In this document: positions 23,775 through 30,679 of the stretch, piece after piece
How positions within the stretch are numbered: position 1 is the stretch's first letter
Layout of the letters: each line of letters begins with the position of its first letter
NCBI GenBank assembly: GCA_041671525.1
Contig: JBAZBJ010000015.1
Span: 1 to 39,231, forward strand
Direction: 5' to 3'
Origin: UBA11098 sp041671525
GTDB taxonomy: Bacteria; Patescibacteriota; Minisyncoccia; Moranbacterales; UBA2206
DNA length: 39,231 bases
Position numbers and translations under genes: made by a program
The notes under the pieces: model-generated
Seen by the model: the letters and a program-made list of their open reading frames with translations, nothing else
Databases searched by the model: none
Told to the model about the DNA's origin: nothing

Positions 23775-24350
23775 TTACCTTGCGACTAAAATCGATTGTG
23801 CGAATGTGCATTTGCTGCCTGCGTTGCAATTCGCCGTCGACGGATCGTCGTCCGGAACGCCTCCATTCCACGACACCGCACTGGTAATTTTTTTCCCGCC
23901 ACTGGCAGCATCATTTTCGATAACGATCTTTCGGGAAAATTTTGTCAACGTATTTGCTGGAGGCTGATACCTGCCGTAAAAATTTGATGTACTGCTTATT
24001 CCAAATCTGTATTCGCCACCCGCAGACGGGCACATTCCCGCTAAGTTAGTAAGCAGATTCGGGTATCCTTGACTTATTCCAATCCAACAAATTTCACCGG
24101 AAGCAGCCGGGAAATACTTAAAAGCATCCTCTCCGCTGGCCACATTATTATCCCGCACGTTTCGCACCAACTCCAGTCCTTCCTGCGCCAACTCGGTCGC
24201 GATAATCGTGTCGCGGCTGTCCATGGAATGTTTCATACTGGAAACCAGCAGACTCATCACTCCCACAATCCCAATCGACAACACAAAAACCGCCAGCATC
24301 GATTCCAGCATGGAAAAACCCCTCAATTTTTCTGTCTTGCATGTTTTCAT
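23775..24350 (-). CDS. PilV-like minor pilin
   Basis: The product has 191 residues from MKTCKTEKLRG; an ATG seven codons earlier overlaps the previous stop and is also possible. Cleavage is at RG / FSMLESMLAVFVLSIGIVGV, with Glu5 present. HSMDSRDTIIATELAQEGLE followed by LVRNVRDN is typical of PilV/PulJ-like proteins. The C-terminal head has several Cys (CWIG, CPSAGG, CNAGSKC). It likely joins the priming complex with the PilW- and PilX-like proteins. Confidence 0.85.
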   Translation of the reverse strand: MKTCKTEKLRGFSMLESMLAVFVLSIGIVGVMSLLVSSMKHSMDSRDTIIATELAQEGLELVRNVRDNNVASGEDAFKYFPAASGEICWIGISQGYPNLLTNLAGMCPSAGGEYRFGISSTSNFYGRYQPPANTLTKFSRKIVIENDAASGGKKITSAVSWNGGVPDDDPSTANCNAGSKCTFAQSILVAR

Positions 24351-24360
24351 TTTTATTTTA

Positions 24361-24834
24361 TCAACAACCAACCGCTGACCCCTCCGTTACATTGCCGGAA
24401 GAAGTAACTGTGATAGTTGAACAATACGAACCTCTCTTTACCCCAATGTTCGCCGAGGCAGAAACATTTCCCCATGGCGCAGAAAAGGTAAAGCAGGCTG
24501 TATTTGTAAAATTAGCACCATTGCCTAGTTTATAATATTCTACGGTACAGCTGGCCGCTTCTCGTCCACCATTGATGCTATACTGCGCACTGTTATTATA
24601 ACAAAAATTGATAGTTCCACATGAGACGCTAATACCCTTTCCCGTCAACGCATAATTCTGCGCTTCGCGGATGGTCGCGGCCACCTTGCGCGCTTCAGTT
24701 TCGACGATTTTCTTGTCTTTGCTGCTTTGAAATGAGACCAGCGCCACGGAAGTCATAATACCGATAAAAGCGATGACGACCAGCAGTTCGACGAGGGTAA
24801 AAGCACTATTATATTTTTTAAAACTATTTTTCAT
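24361..24834 (-). CDS. GspH/FimT-like minor pilin
   Basis: The product has 157 residues. The signal MKNSFKKYNSA precedes FTLVELLVVIAFIGIMTSVA; Ala is at -1 and Glu5 is present. KKIVETEARKVAATIREAQN is the GspH/FimT hallmark, followed by a beta-rich head with paired Cys. FimT proteins often bind DNA for uptake; no such site can be confirmed here. It opens the minor pilin operon and its start follows a long inverted repeat. Confidence 0.85.
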   Translation of the reverse strand: MKNSFKKYNSAFTLVELLVVIAFIGIMTSVALVSFQSSKDKKIVETEARKVAATIREAQNYALTGKGISVSCGTINFCYNNSAQYSINGGREAASCTVEYYKLGNGANFTNTACFTFSAPWGNVSASANIGVKRGSYCSTITVTSSGNVTEGSAVGC

Positions 24835-24841
24835 TTTTTTT

Positions 24842-24917
24842 ATTTTCCAAAGCTTGGCTTTGAGGAATTGCGAGTCCGCCGCGGACGAAGCAAGGAGAAA
24901 AGCCGAGCTTTAGGAAA
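24842..24917. repeat. inverted repeat between prepilin peptidase and minor pilins
   Basis: The outer arms TTTTCC-AAAGCT-GGC / GCC-AGCTTT-GGAAAA are broken by single extra bases. The inner part GTCCGC / GCGGAC also pairs. It may be processed or act as a partial terminator. Confidence 0.65.
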
Positions 24918-24918
24918 A

Positions 24919-25707
24919 TTAAAACAGTCCTAGATACCAATTGACAATCGGTGCGTACCAAAACAATGCCAGCAGCGTGCCCAAAATCAGGAACGGTGCG
25001 AACGGGATCTGGCTTTGCATCTTTTTCTTTTTGAGCACAATCAGAACCAGGCCGAAAATGGCGCCCATGCCGAAGGCCAAAAACAAGGCTAGCAAAATGT
25101 TCGGCCAACCCAAGATGAGCCCGAGCAAAATCACCAGATACGCATCCCCCATCCCCATCCATTTTTCCTTGGACACCGCCACCAACGCGAAGAAAAAGGC
25201 AAAGGCCACAAAGGCCGCCAGAACTCCCGAATAAATCAAGCCTATTCCCCCTTGACCTCCTTGACCCCCTTCGAGGATCAAGCCAAACGCAATCACCCAA
25301 GTGACCGCCGGCCACAGCACCAGATCCGGAATTTCCATGTACAAAAAGTCATAAACAAAAATTGCCACCAAAAAACTAATCACACCCAAATAATACAGAG
25401 TCGTCGTCCAGGTGGTCAAATCCGCCATGTTGAAAAAATTGAGTCCCACCAGCGCGAACAACAGCCCAGTGCCAACTTCCACCAACGGGTATTGATAGGA
25501 AATTTTTTCCCGGCAATAGCGGCAACGTTGCCGCAGCAAGATGAAACTCAAAAGCGGAATGTTGTCATACCAGACGATCTGCTTCTGGCAGTTCGGACAC
25601 TTTGACCGCCCATGCGCGATACTCTCCGCCACGCGCAAGCGATAGACCACCACATTCAAAAAACTGCCGATGATCAACCCAAGAATGAAAAAAGTTATGA
25701 ATATCAT
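24919..25707 (-). CDS. pilD: prepilin peptidase / N-methyltransferase
   Basis: This 262-residue membrane protein has about seven helices. The N-terminal GSFLNVVVYRL and the zinc motif C37-x2-C40 ... C62-x2-C65 mark the methyltransferase half. The aspartic protease residues are D120 (VYDFLYMEIPD) and D188 (GMGDAYL). It cleaves the Lys/Gly leader of all prepilins encoded nearby and methylates the new N-terminus. EGGQGGQGG is a short low-complexity insertion. It sits between the major and minor pilin genes. Confidence 0.95.
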   Translation of the reverse strand: MIFITFFILGLIIGSFLNVVVYRLRVAESIAHGRSKCPNCQKQIVWYDNIPLLSFILLRQRCRYCREKISYQYPLVEVGTGLLFALVGLNFFNMADLTTWTTTLYYLGVISFLVAIFVYDFLYMEIPDLVLWPAVTWVIAFGLILEGGQGGQGGIGLIYSGVLAAFVAFAFFFALVAVSKEKWMGMGDAYLVILLGLILGWPNILLALFLAFGMGAIFGLVLIVLKKKKMQSQIPFAPFLILGTLLALFWYAPIVNWYLGLF

Positions 25708-25719
25708 GTTTGTTTTTGC

Positions 25720-25809
25720 TTGTCATTCCGGACTTGATCCGGAATCTAATACAGTCCTCGTGAAACCACAAGCACCTCATTAAATCCTGAAATAAATTCA
25801 GGATGACAA
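25720..25809. repeat. TGTCAT-ended palindromic element
   Basis: The ends TTGTCAT and ATGACAA are inverted. Inside are two hairpins, TTCCGGACTTGATCCGGAA and TCCTGAAATAAATTCAGGA. This form resembles short dispersed palindromes known from other bacteria whose ends are TGTCATNCC / GGNATGACA. Confidence 0.8.
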
Positions 25810-25833
25810 TGTTTTAATGTTTTCTACTTGTAG

Positions 25834-25968
25834 CTATTTTACCACAAAAACCAAAAAACAGCCAATAGTGGCTGCTCTCATTTTCTTCCAATGTCCCGCC
25901 GCCAAAATTCCAATGATCGCGATTACGATCAAAAGTTCGACCAAAGTAAATCCCTTCCTATTTTTCAC
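25834..25968 (-). pseudogene. truncated pilin remnant
   Basis: A GTG-started frame of 44 codons begins VKNRKGFTLVELLIVIAIIG and continues ILAAGHWKK, a normal type IV pilin N-terminus with cleavage site and Glu5. It loses the pilin pattern after about 25 residues. The rest (MRAATIGCFLVFVVK) is read through a terminator hairpin. It looks like a pilin gene whose body was deleted, joining its start to the operon terminator. It lies just past three intact pilin genes. A short expressed peptide cannot be excluded. Confidence 0.75.
25853..25874 (-). terminator. terminator of the pilin cluster
   Basis: CAGCCA-CTAT-TGGCTG followed by TTTTTT on the minus strand. It lies inside the pilin remnant frame. 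Confidence 0.75.
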
Positions 25969-25995
25969 AAGATCAATTGGCTTAAAAACTTTATC

Positions 25996-26032
25996 TACTT
26001 GCCAATTCACCTAGGTGCATAATTGGCAAGTA
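25996..26032. repeat. nested palindrome before the pilin remnant
   Basis: Perfect 12-bp arms TACTTGCCAATT / AATTGGCAAGTA enclose a second perfect palindrome, CACCTAGGTG. Confidence 0.75.
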
Positions 26033-26047
26033 AAAAAATTCTCAAAA

Positions 26048-26461
26048 TTAACTGCAAGTTTGTGTTGCTATGCTGCATGTGATTGTGGTTTCACCATTCT
26101 TTGTCAATGTGTATTGGTAGTTATTACTTGCAGAGTCTATAGCTCCAGTCGGAGCAACATAAGCCCAACCTGTGTTCCCTAAGCTTGGCCAGTTAGCTGT
26201 GTGCCCCGCTTTAAATGTCGCACTATTTACAGCATCTCCACAGATAGGAGCTGCTGTAGCATTCGTTCTAGCAAAACCTGCGTCATCAGAACAGATTATA
26301 AGCTCTGGCATGACACTTGCCGCAGTTGATAGAGCAGAAGCTCGATTAGCTTTGGCTCTGGCTGAATTCAAACTGACCAGCACGATAGAAGCCAAAATAC
26401 CGATGATTGCAATCACGATCAAAAGCTCGATCAGAGTGAAGCCTTTCTTTAAATTTTTCAT
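26048..26461 (-). CDS. type IV major-type pilin, copy 3
   Basis: The product has 137 residues. MKNLKKG is cleaved before FTLIELLIVIAIIGILASIV. The head has SARAKANRASALSTAASVMP, ELIICSDDAGF and the C-terminal disulfide loop pair C...C in ITCSIATQTCS. The Shine-Dalgarno AGGTGAG lies just before the ATG. It shares the same head plan with the two upstream copies, so the three arose by tandem duplication. Copies 1 and 3 are closest, both with GHTA(T/N)WPSLGNTGWAY. Confidence 0.93.
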   Translation of the reverse strand: MKNLKKGFTLIELLIVIAIIGILASIVLVSLNSARAKANRASALSTAASVMPELIICSDDAGFARTNATAAPICGDAVNSATFKAGHTANWPSLGNTGWAYVAPTGAIDSASNNYQYTLTKNGETTITCSIATQTCS

Positions 26462-26540
26462 TTTCTCACCTACCTTTCTAGTTTACTCGCCCCCGGCGAT
26501 TTTTTAAATTTTTCCTATCTAAACGTTCCTATTATCTAAA

Positions 26541-26930
26541 TTATTGGCAGGTTTGATTACTCATATCACAGGTTATGTCAGTTTCTCCTGCTTTTGATAC
26601 AACAAAACTATACGTTGAATCAATTGGAGCAGCGGCCACTGCATTATTTACCCATCCGGTATTACCATATGACGGCCAATTAACGGTATGTCCCGAAGCT
26701 GTGCAAATTGCAGTTCCCACTCCATATGCATTTACATCTCCTCCATCATCTATGCAAACCAGCAACTCAGGTATAACACTAGCAGATGTTGATAATGCCG
26801 ATGCTCTGTTAGCTTTATTTCTGGCCGACTGCAAACTCACCAAAACAATGGAAGCCAAAATACCGATGATCGCGATTACGATCAAAAGTTCGATTAGCGT
26901 GAAACCTTTTTTAAATTTTTTATTTTTCAT
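26541..26930 (-). CDS. type IV major-type pilin, copy 2
   Basis: The product has 129 residues if it starts at MKNKKFKKG. An ATG four codons upstream overlaps the Shine-Dalgarno (GAGGTG) and is less likely; the ATG directly before is also possible. Cleavage is before FTLIELLIVIAIIGILASIV. The head differs most from the other two copies (VCIDDGGDVNAYGVGTAIC, HTVNWPSYGNTGWVNN) but keeps the C-terminal C...C loop (ITCDMSNQTCQ). It may be an antigenic or functional variant. Confidence 0.92.
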   Translation of the reverse strand: MKNKKFKKGFTLIELLIVIAIIGILASIVLVSLQSARNKANRASALSTSASVIPELLVCIDDGGDVNAYGVGTAICTASGHTVNWPSYGNTGWVNNAVAAAPIDSTYSFVVSKAGETDITCDMSNQTCQ

Positions 26931-26982
26931 CATACACCTCATCTTATTTTTTTATTTTAATTAATAATTAGTCCAAAAAAAA

Positions 26983-27450
26983 CTAACTACAAGTCTGAGT
27001 TGACATGTTGCATATAATCGTTGTTTCTGATGCCTTGGTAAGTGTATATTGATAAGTGCCAGCGATAACATTAAGAGTCGGCGCTGCATAAGCCCAGCCT
27101 GTATTACCAAGAGAAGGCCATGTGGCCGTGTGTCCTGGTCGTTGAGCATTCGCTGTACATCCAGCGACATTACAACAGATGGGAGTGGTTCCTGCCGTCG
27201 GAGCGACCGCAACCCCATATCCAGCATCATCTTGACAAATAATTAATTCTGGCATAATGCTAGCTGCCGTTGATAGAGCAGAGGCTCGATTTGCTTTAGC
27301 CCTTGCTGAGCTCAAGCTCACCAACACAATTGAAGCCAAAATACCGATGATCGCGATCACGATCAAAAGCTCGATCAAGGTGAAACCCTTTTTACAATAT
27401 TTACATCCTTTTTTCGCGGTCTTTTTGGTTGCTTTTTTTGTTTTTTTCAT
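26983..27450 (-). CDS. type IV major-type pilin, copy 1, with long Lys-rich leader
   Basis: The product has 155 residues from MKKTKKATKK; GGTGA lies five bases or so before this ATG, and an earlier ATG 13 codons upstream is less likely. The leader is unusually long (about 21 residues), nearly all Lys/Thr/Ala, and contains a Cys pair (GCKYCKKG) just before the cleavage site. The mature part is FTLIELLIVIAIIGILASIV, then a head with DDAGYGVAVAP, CCNVAGC and the C-terminal C...C loop. It is the first pilin gene in the direction of transcription and a good candidate for the main subunit. Confidence 0.92.
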   Translation of the reverse strand: MKKTKKATKKTAKKGCKYCKKGFTLIELLIVIAIIGILASIVLVSLSSARAKANRASALSTAASIMPELIICQDDAGYGVAVAPTAGTTPICCNVAGCTANAQRPGHTATWPSLGNTGWAYAAPTLNVIAGTYQYTLTKASETTIICNMSTQTCS

Positions 27451-27517
27451 TAGTTTCACCATCCTTTCTATTTTTATTTTTATTATCAAAATCTCTCAAA
27501 TATCTACTTAAATTTTG

Positions 27518-27554
27518 AATTGATTGTAAATTGTAAATTGGAAATTGGAAATTA
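27518..27554. repeat. single arm of the CAATTTTC-word family
   Basis: ATTGTAAATTGTAAATTGG followed by AAATTGGAAATT matches the right arm of 14636-14750. No matching left arm is seen, so this is a partial copy between pilC and the pilins. Confidence 0.6.
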
Positions 27555-27558
27555 CCGC

Positions 27559-28770
27559 CTAAATCTGCCCCGCAATGTTGTAGATCGGCATGATGATCGA
27601 GAAGGCCAGGAAACCGACCGCGATGCCGATGATGACCATCAGGACCGGCTCGATCAGGGTCGCCAGGTTTTTGGTCGCTTCGTCCGTTTCTTGTTCATAG
27701 AAACGCGCGATGTGGCCCAGCACCAAGTCAATTTGTCCGGACTCTTCTCCGATGCGCACCATCTGCGCCACGATCGGCGGGATTTGCGGGTAGCGGCGCA
27801 GGGCATCACTCATGTTACCCCCCACTTTCACTTCATCCGCCGCCTTCAGGAAAATTGCTTCATAGACGGTGTTGCCGATGACTGAGCTCACCACGTTGAG
27901 CGCCTTGATGATCGGAATGCCCCCCACCAGCAGCACGCCCAAATTGTCCGCGAAGCGCGCGATGTAGACATGCTGGAAAACCTTGCCGAAAATCGGCAGT
28001 TTGAGTTTGATCTGATCCATTTCTTTTTTCCCATCCTCCGTCTTCAAATAATAGACCAGTCCGCCGATGAAGCCGATGATCACAATCGCCACCGCCCACC
28101 ACCAGGCGTTCATGAAATCGCTGGTAAAAATCAATCCCCTGGTATACCACGGGATATCCGCCCCCATACTCTTGATCATGACGGTCAGTTTGGGCACGAT
28201 GAAGGAAATCACAATGAACCCGATCACGAAGAAAACGAACAGCACGATCATCGGATACATCATCGCCGACTTCACCTTGCTGGTCATCGCATAATTTTTT
28301 TCAATGTTGTCCGCCACATAGGCCACGGCTTTTCGCAGATTGCCGGAAACTTCACCGGCGCGAATAATATTGATCGACATGACCGAGAAAACGTCTCGGT
28401 GTTTTTTTAGCGCGTCTGACAGCGCCAGACCGTCCTGGATATCATTGGCCATCTCTTCAATGATCTGCTGGAAATGCACATTATCCGTCTGCTCCTTGAT
28501 TGCATGCAGCGAGGATGTGATCGGCACTTTGGCCTCGATCAAAATTGAAAGCTGGCGAAAAAACATCATCAGCTCCTTGCTGTCCACCCGATCCCAATAG
28601 CTTTGCAAAATCCGCAGCAAAGAAGTGTCTTTTTTTTCTTCGCGCAACACAATCGGGAAAAGCTGATTTTTTTGCAAAACATCCACCGCCGCGTCGCTGC
28701 TCGCCGCGTCAATGACGCCTTCGCTGACTTCGCCTAATTTATTTTTCGCCCGAAAGAAAAATTTTGCCAT
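27559..28770 (-). CDS. pilC: type IV pilus inner-membrane platform protein
   Basis: The product has 403 residues and two GspF domains (about 70-190 and 270-395) with three main membrane segments (near 167-195, 215-240 and 375-398). MMFFRQLSILIEAKVPITSS and ISVL-type turns (RRYPQIPPIVAQMVRIGEES) are the family marks. PilC sits in the inner membrane under the fibre and is turned by the PilB and PilT motors. The N-terminal FRAKNKLGEVSEGVIDA is the usual cytoplasmic start. It lies directly before the pilins. Confidence 0.95.
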   Translation of the reverse strand: MAKFFFRAKNKLGEVSEGVIDAASSDAAVDVLQKNQLFPIVLREEKKDTSLLRILQSYWDRVDSKELMMFFRQLSILIEAKVPITSSLHAIKEQTDNVHFQQIIEEMANDIQDGLALSDALKKHRDVFSVMSINIIRAGEVSGNLRKAVAYVADNIEKNYAMTSKVKSAMMYPMIVLFVFFVIGFIVISFIVPKLTVMIKSMGADIPWYTRGLIFTSDFMNAWWWAVAIVIIGFIGGLVYYLKTEDGKKEMDQIKLKLPIFGKVFQHVYIARFADNLGVLLVGGIPIIKALNVVSSVIGNTVYEAIFLKAADEVKVGGNMSDALRRYPQIPPIVAQMVRIGEESGQIDLVLGHIARFYEQETDEATKNLATLIEPVLMVIIGIAVGFLAFSIIMPIYNIAGQI

Positions 28771-28807
28771 ATATTTATAATTTTTTGTTTTTAACTGAAA
28801 TTGCCCC

Positions 28808-28897
28808 CTACGAATTACGAAAACATACGAATGTACGAATATTGGAAATAATATTTTTGTTCACATTTGTACATTCGTACAAATTCGTAATTCGTAG
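28808..28897. repeat. ACGAAT-word quasi-palindrome, copy 3
   Basis: CTACGAATTACGA (28808-28820) pairs with TCGTAATTCGTAG (28885-28897). Inside are ATACGAATGTACGAAT and GTACATTCGTAC. It fills the pilT-pilC spacer. Confidence 0.85.
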
Positions 28898-28905
28898 TGC
28901 TCTAA

Positions 28906-29979
28906 TTATATCAGACTTTGGAAATTTTTGGAATCTTTCGCATAGGTCAACGCCGTGTCAATCGTGATGACGCCCTGGCGTACCAAACTGGCCAAAGATT
29001 TGTCGAGCGAAATCATCCCGATGTCCGAGCTGGTCTCAATCACATTATCAATCTGATAGGTCTTGCCTTCGCGGATCAGATTTTCCACCGCGTGATTTTT
29101 GATCATAATTTCCACCACTGGCACGCGACCACCCTCCACCTTGGGCACCAAGCGCTGCGAAACCACACCCAAAAGCGAACTGGCCAACTGCGCGCGCACC
29201 TGATTCTGTTGGTGCACCGGAAAAACGTCGATGATCCGATCGATCGTCTGCGGGCTGTCATTAGTGTGCAAAGTGGCAAAAATCAGATGCCCGGTTTCCG
29301 CCGCGGTGATGGCTGTGCTGATACTTTCCAAGTCGCGCAACTCCCCCACCAGCACTACGTTGGCGTCTTCCCTCAAAACCGCTCGCAGCGCGTCCGCGAA
29401 AGTCTTGGAATCTTGAAAAACTTCGCGCTGATTGATGATGCATTTGTCCTGTTCATAGATATATTCGATCGGGTCTTCAATGGTGATGATGTGTTTTTCC
29501 TGTTTGTGATTGATGTCATTGATCATGGCCGCGAGCGTCGTCGACTTGCCGTGCCCGACCGGTCCCACCACCAAAAAAAGTCCTTGCGAATATTTGCTGA
29601 AATCATACAGAATTTCCGGCATACCCAACTGATCCAAACTGCGAATTTCACGTTGGATCAGGCGGAAAGCGATGCTCAGATAACCTTGCTGGAAAAAAGC
29701 GTTGACCCGGAAACGCGCTTTGCCCTCAAAATCATAGGAAAAATCCGCCTGGCCGTCCTCAATCAGTTTTTTCTTGTTGACTTCCGTGATGATCACTTCG
29801 CCCATCGCTTTAGTATCCTCCGGCACAATGATACTTTCCTGGGTCAGGGGAACCAGCTTGCCTTCGATGCGCAGGGTCGGGTAACGGCCGACGGTCAGAT
29901 GCAGATCCGAAGCGCCTTGCTGCGCTACCAGTCGCAACAGATTTTTTATTCTTTGTTCCGCGTGAATTGAACTTGCCAT
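28906..29979 (-). CDS. pilT: type IV pilus retraction ATPase
   Basis: The product has 357 residues from MASSIHAEQR. An ATG 17 codons upstream was rejected because those codons lie in a repeat and are not family-like. ASDLHLTVGRYPTLRIEGKL opens the N-terminal domain. Walker A is GPVGHGKST (139-147), with Val-Gly-His where most relatives have Thr-Gly-Ser. IITIEDPIEY is the Asp box, EDANVVLVGELRD the Walker B, and HLIFATLHTND the His box. PilT powers depolymerisation and DNA uptake or twitching. Confidence 0.95.
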   Translation of the reverse strand: MASSIHAEQRIKNLLRLVAQQGASDLHLTVGRYPTLRIEGKLVPLTQESIIVPEDTKAMGEVIITEVNKKKLIEDGQADFSYDFEGKARFRVNAFFQQGYLSIAFRLIQREIRSLDQLGMPEILYDFSKYSQGLFLVVGPVGHGKSTTLAAMINDINHKQEKHIITIEDPIEYIYEQDKCIINQREVFQDSKTFADALRAVLREDANVVLVGELRDLESISTAITAAETGHLIFATLHTNDSPQTIDRIIDVFPVHQQNQVRAQLASSLLGVVSQRLVPKVEGGRVPVVEIMIKNHAVENLIREGKTYQIDNVIETSSDIGMISLDKSLASLVRQGVITIDTALTYAKDSKNFQSLI

Positions 29980-30016
29980 TTTTGTCTTCGAGTAGAACGA
30001 GAAGCCACAAAAATGA

Positions 30017-30133
30017 GCATCCCGTACCAATTCGCTATTAAATCTATTTTTTATTATCCAAACTTAGCCGTAGGCGAATTCACAATAAATTTTCTACACC
30101 ACTGCAATCTTTATTGGAATTGGCTACGGGACC
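30017..30133. repeat. inverted repeat between the regulator and pilT
   Basis: CCCGTACCAATTC (30021-30033) pairs with GAATTGGCTACGGG (30117-30130) with one bulged base. Further TTCGC / GGCGAATT words lie inside. The extended 5' frame of pilT reads through it. Confidence 0.7.
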
Positions 30134-30140
30134 CACACAA

Positions 30141-30512
30141 TTATCTAATATAATTTTTTATTTTTTCCAACACTTCCGACGGCGTAAAATGTGATTTGAT
30201 CAGATAGTCATTCGCCCCCAGCTCGAGTCCGCGATTCACTTCCTCTTTTTGACTCAGATTTGTGAGCAGCACGACCGGAATTCTTTTCAGCCGGTCATCA
30301 CTTTTGATCTTTTGCAAAACTTCCAAACCGTCCATGTAGGGCATGATGATGTCCAGCAAAATGAGATCCGGTTCAATTTCCTGCAATTTTTTCACCGCTT
30401 CCACGCCGTTGACCGCTTCAATGACTTCAAAATTTTCCTGCTCCAGCTTGGTGTGATAGATATCCATCACAAACGAATCATCTTCCACGATCATGATCTT
30501 CTTCTTGCTCAT
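30141..30512 (-). CDS. CheY-like response regulator
   Basis: This is a 123-residue receiver domain alone. The acidic pocket is E10-D11-D12, the phosphorylation site D54 (LILLDIIMPYMDG), with T84 and K106 (NDYLIK). There is no output domain, so it must act by protein contact, as PilG/PilH do in pilus control. No kinase is encoded in the window. Its place between pilB and pilT suggests it controls motor choice (inference). Confidence 0.93.
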   Translation of the reverse strand: MSKKKIMIVEDDSFVMDIYHTKLEQENFEVIEAVNGVEAVKKLQEIEPDLILLDIIMPYMDGLEVLQKIKSDDRLKRIPVVLLTNLSQKEEVNRGLELGANDYLIKSHFTPSEVLEKIKNYIR

Positions 30513-30542
30513 ACTTTTTATCTATTTTAATTAAGTTTATTA

Positions 30543-30677
30543 CCTACAAATATACAAATCTTTTACAAATCTGCAAATGTAACAATAAATTTTATTAGAT
30601 TTAGAATTCTTTACCATATAGAGAGTTTTGTCAGCTTCACAATTTGTAAATTTGTATTTGATTTGTATATTCGTAGG
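30543..30677. repeat. ACAAAT-word quasi-palindrome, copy 2
   Basis: The left arm CCTACAAATATACAAATC is followed by TTTTACAAAT. The right arm has AATTTGTAAATTTGTATTTG and then ATTTGTATATTCGTAGG. It fills the pilB-regulator spacer and has the plan of 18249-18331. Confidence 0.8.
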
Positions 30678-30679
30678 GG

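Noticed and set aside
25853..25877. The pilin remnant as a complete short pilin
   Set aside because: It lacks the globular head and its last third is read through a terminator hairpin.
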